58,494 nucleotides of DNA from Tannerellaceae bacterium (GTDB lineage Bacteria > Bacteroidota > Bacteroidia > Bacteroidales > Tannerellaceae): assembly GCA_031255855.1 (NCBI GenBank), contig JAIRRS010000123.1, positions 1-58,494 on the forward strand, read 5' to 3'. Shown here piece after piece: positions 56,418 through 58,494 of the stretch. A program made the position numbers and the translations under genes. Within the stretch, counting starts at the first letter, position 1. Each line of letters begins with the position of its first letter. The notes beneath the pieces are model-generated. The model had not been told where the DNA came from and ran no database searches. It worked only from the letters and a program-made list of their open reading frames with translations.

Positions 56418-57407
56418 CTATTCCGAATAAAAGACAACTCCTCTCGAAGCGTTATGTATAAATTCAAATTCCAAGGTTCTCGCCAAACCTTCTTGTAAGG
56501 AAAAGGGGGAAACAAAACCTGTAGACAATGCCTTCGTTGCATCAAACTGCGTAGTGGCATTAAATTTTTTAACCCGAACGGAACTAATGGTCAACTTCTT
56601 CCGTGTAATCCGGGCCAAAAAATCAAATCCATAGCCTCCCAACATGCCTAATGTGTAAGGGATATGAACAGAAGGTATATGTTTTTTCAAAACCGTACTC
56701 ACATGGGTTACCAGTTCATTCATCGTCAAATCAGGCTTGTCAATGTAATTATATACATGGTACCCTTCTTGTACATTTCCTATCAAATAATGAATAAAAG
56801 AAACAATATTCCCCACATAAGCCATTGACTTCTTATTGTTTCCACTTCCTATCATCATAAACTTACCGGAAGAAATCTGTTTCAACAGATTATAGACATT
56901 CCCCCTGTTCCGCTCACCAAAGATAACGGTAGGGCGAAGAATATTGATATTCCAATCCGGATGAGATTGATACCATTCCTGCAATACCTGCTCTGCTTGC
57001 CATTTGCTTTTCCCATAATGGTTAAACGGATCGGTAGGATGCTCTTCATCGGGGTTATTTTTATTCAATCCATATACAGCCACCGAACTGGTAAACACCA
57101 TACGTTTCATATGGTTTTGCTCCATAACAGCCAACACATTCCGCATCCCCTGCACATTTACATCATAATAAAGCGAAACAGGTGATATATCATCCCGATG
57201 CTCAGCGGCCAACAACACAACAACATCCACATTATGCAAACACTTAGATAATTGTTCTTTGTCCAGCACATTCGCAAGAACCGTAATATCCGGATAAAAA
57301 ACACTTTGTTGTTTATCTACATTTAACAGTTCACAATCATAACTGGATAACAATTCAACCAGCCGTGTCCCCACAAATCCCGATCCGCCGATGATAGCTA
57401 TTTTCAT
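56418..57407 (-). CDS. NAD-dependent sugar epimerase/dehydratase
   Basis: The 329 residues form an SDR with KIAIIGGSGFVGTRLVELLS at the N-terminus, and a likely active site SSVAVYG with YGKSK. The exact sugar product is not readable; UDP- or GDP-sugar 4-epimerase or reductase are possible. I chose the ATG at 57407, which overlaps the chain-length gene stop as ATGA; the longer frame starts inside that gene. Confidence 0.85.
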   Translation of the reverse strand: MKIAIIGGSGFVGTRLVELLSSYDCELLNVDKQQSVFYPDITVLANVLDKEQLSKCLHNVDVVVLLAAEHRDDISPVSLYYDVNVQGMRNVLAVMEQNHMKRMVFTSSVAVYGLNKNNPDEEHPTDPFNHYGKSKWQAEQVLQEWYQSHPDWNINILRPTVIFGERNRGNVYNLLKQISSGKFMMIGSGNNKKSMAYVGNIVSFIHYLIGNVQEGYHVYNYIDKPDLTMNELVTHVSTVLKKHIPSVHIPYTLGMLGGYGFDFLARITRKKLTISSVRVKKFNATTQFDATKALSTGFVSPFSLQEGLARTLEFEFIHNASRGVVFYSE

Positions 57408-58494
57408 TTGCATCGGTTCTGTGTGCTGTGTTCTGCAAACGAATCCCTGATGAGTATATACCCTATCGCTCCACAAAACGCCAAAAAAACAAATCCCACA
57501 AGAATAAGCAGTTTTCTTGGAGAAGAAGCTTTTAAAGGAACCGTTGCCGGTTCAATAACCGTATAAACAGGGGTTTGCTCCTGGATACGAAGTTTATTCT
57601 GTTCCAACTGCTGTGCAAGGGTATTATACACGCCAAAAGCCAAGGTCATCTCATTTTGAAGACGGATTTGCTCGGTACGGTAGGTGGCCGAAATAATATT
57701 CTTATTCCCATCTTCAAATTTCGCATAGGCCTCCTGGGCTTTATAATAGGTCTCTTTCGCATCATTATAAGCCTTTTCCGTAAAATCGTAATCCTGTTTC
57801 GCTTTCTGGGTACGGTAATTTGTGATATACCCCTGCAATTTATCTGTAATAACCTTGGCTATCTGGGCAGAAATAAGCGGATCTTGCATTTTTACAGAGA
57901 CCGTAATCACGTACGTTTTCCTATCAACAGAAACGGAGATTCGATCCTGTAAATCTTCAATTACCTCTTGTTGATCTTCCGTAAGGCTAATAAGTTCTCC
58001 CTGTTCTCCTGTCACTTTATCGTCTAAAAAAAGCCCTTTTACCCATTTCAATAATTGAAAAGGGGCTTTCATGATGTACTCCCACCAAGCACTTTTCTGA
58101 TGGTCAAGCATATAGTCATAGAAAGTAGTGCGCAACTCCTTTTGGGAATCCGTTAGTTGCAACGGAAATAATTCCAATAAAAAAGGAACACTCCCTACTA
58201 CATCCGGATATAAATCGGGGGAAATCGCATCCGCTGTTAAATTAGTACCTACATTAACACCTGCCATTGCAGCCAAGCCTCCTAAACTATTCGCTCGCTT
58301 TTTTGAGGCGTCCGATACTTCCGGCGCCAATTTAACTGTCGTCGTGTATTCTTTGGGGATGCTAAATGCCACGACCAAAGCCGCAATGATTGCGATACCG
58401 CCTGTTTTCAAAATAAACTTCCGTTCGCCCCAGAACTTTTTTGCTAATTCTATCAAATCAATCTCCTGTTCCAAGTCTGGGCTATTTTGTTGGT
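57404..58494 (-). CDS. Wzz-type polysaccharide chain-length determinant (N-terminus cut by the window)
   Basis: This inner-membrane protein regulates the length of O-antigen or capsular chains. It shows two membrane helices (GGIAIIAALVVAFSIPKEYT near the start and LLILVGFVFLAFCGAIGYIL near the end), with a long periplasmic coiled coil and the Pro-rich segment ATVPLKASSPRK before the second helix. The frame is open to the window edge, reading QQNSPDLEQEIDLIELAKK, so the true start lies beyond 58494; a TTG at 58474 is unlikely to be the start. Next in the operon come the epimerase, gmd and fcl. Confidence 0.9.
   Translation of the reverse strand, partial: QQNSPDLEQEIDLIELAKKFWGERKFILKTGGIAIIAALVVAFSIPKEYTTTVKLAPEVSDASKKRANSLGGLAAMAGVNVGTNLTADAISPDLYPDVVGSVPFLLELFPLQLTDSQKELRTTFYDYMLDHQKSAWWEYIMKAPFQLLKWVKGLFLDDKVTGEQGELISLTEDQQEVIEDLQDRISVSVDRKTYVITVSVKMQDPLISAQIAKVITDKLQGYITNYRTQKAKQDYDFTEKAYNDAKETYYKAQEAYAKFEDGNKNIISATYRTEQIRLQNEMTLAFGVYNTLAQQLEQNKLRIQEQTPVYTVIEPATVPLKASSPRKLLILVGFVFLAFCGAIGYILIRDSFAEHSTQNRCK

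Noticed and set aside
58474..58474. TTG start for the chain-length protein
   Set aside because: The frame stays open upstream to the window edge with fitting sequence (QQNSPDLEQEID), so the real start is outside the window.

Overview
The window looks like a Bacteroidales chromosome, probably Parabacteroides or another Tannerellaceae/Bacteroidaceae relative (genus is an inference). The signs are a SusC/SusD pair with a FecR-type anti-sigma factor, a FeoA-FeoB fusion with a Cys-rich partner, DUF4270 and DUF4491 proteins, a GT5-only starch-synthase-like protein, and -7 boxes of the Bacteroidetes form TAnnTTTG. I found no rRNA, tRNA, insertion sequence, prophage or CRISPR array.

Layout. 1-9.4 kb: the tail of an unknown gene, a tandem 22-bp repeat array, then a utilization locus on + (FecR, SusC-like TonB-dependent receptor, SusD-like lipoprotein, Gfo/Idh/MocA oxidoreductase, xylose-isomerase-like TIM barrel) ended by a clear terminator. 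9.4-11.6 kb: a beta-barrel protein and an AraC regulator on -. 11.9-20 kb: a TetR regulator, a TolC/adaptor/RND efflux operon, a PII-like protein, a membrane protein, and an OmpR/RprY-like regulator whose receiver lacks the phospho-acceptor Asp. 20-24.3 kb, on -: a phosphoesterase lipoprotein and iron(II) uptake (FeoAB plus a small Cys-rich protein).

25-33.5 kb, on -: a polyamine-type dehydrogenase, peroxiredoxin and recA, then, across a heptad-repeat hairpin, a tightly overlapping glycan cluster (GNAT, polysaccharide deacetylase, two glycosyltransferases, methyltransferase). 33.6-42.3 kb: a lipoprotein, a secreted GH2 beta-galactosidase, an AraC regulator followed by a second 22-bp array, a radical SAM/TIGR03915 pair, and a DUF2156 protein. 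42.5-50.6 kb, on +: a Fur/PerR regulator with a palindrome at its start, a lipoprotein with a possible attenuator, a nitroreductase, two tandem membrane phosphoesterases, a split LysO-type exporter, a starch-synthase-like protein and a DUF4270 lipoprotein. 50.7-53.9 kb, on -: DUF4491, then secG, a TPR-like protein, lptE and a sigma-54 activator. 54.3-58.5 kb, on -: surface polysaccharide genes (fcl, gmd, a sugar epimerase and a chain-length protein cut by the window edge).

The best candidates for something undescribed are the two matching four-unit 22-bp arrays (314-401 and 39096-39183), the heptad hairpins at operon joints, the aspartate-less response regulator, and the PII-like protein next to an RND pump. 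Most of the other genes belong to known families.
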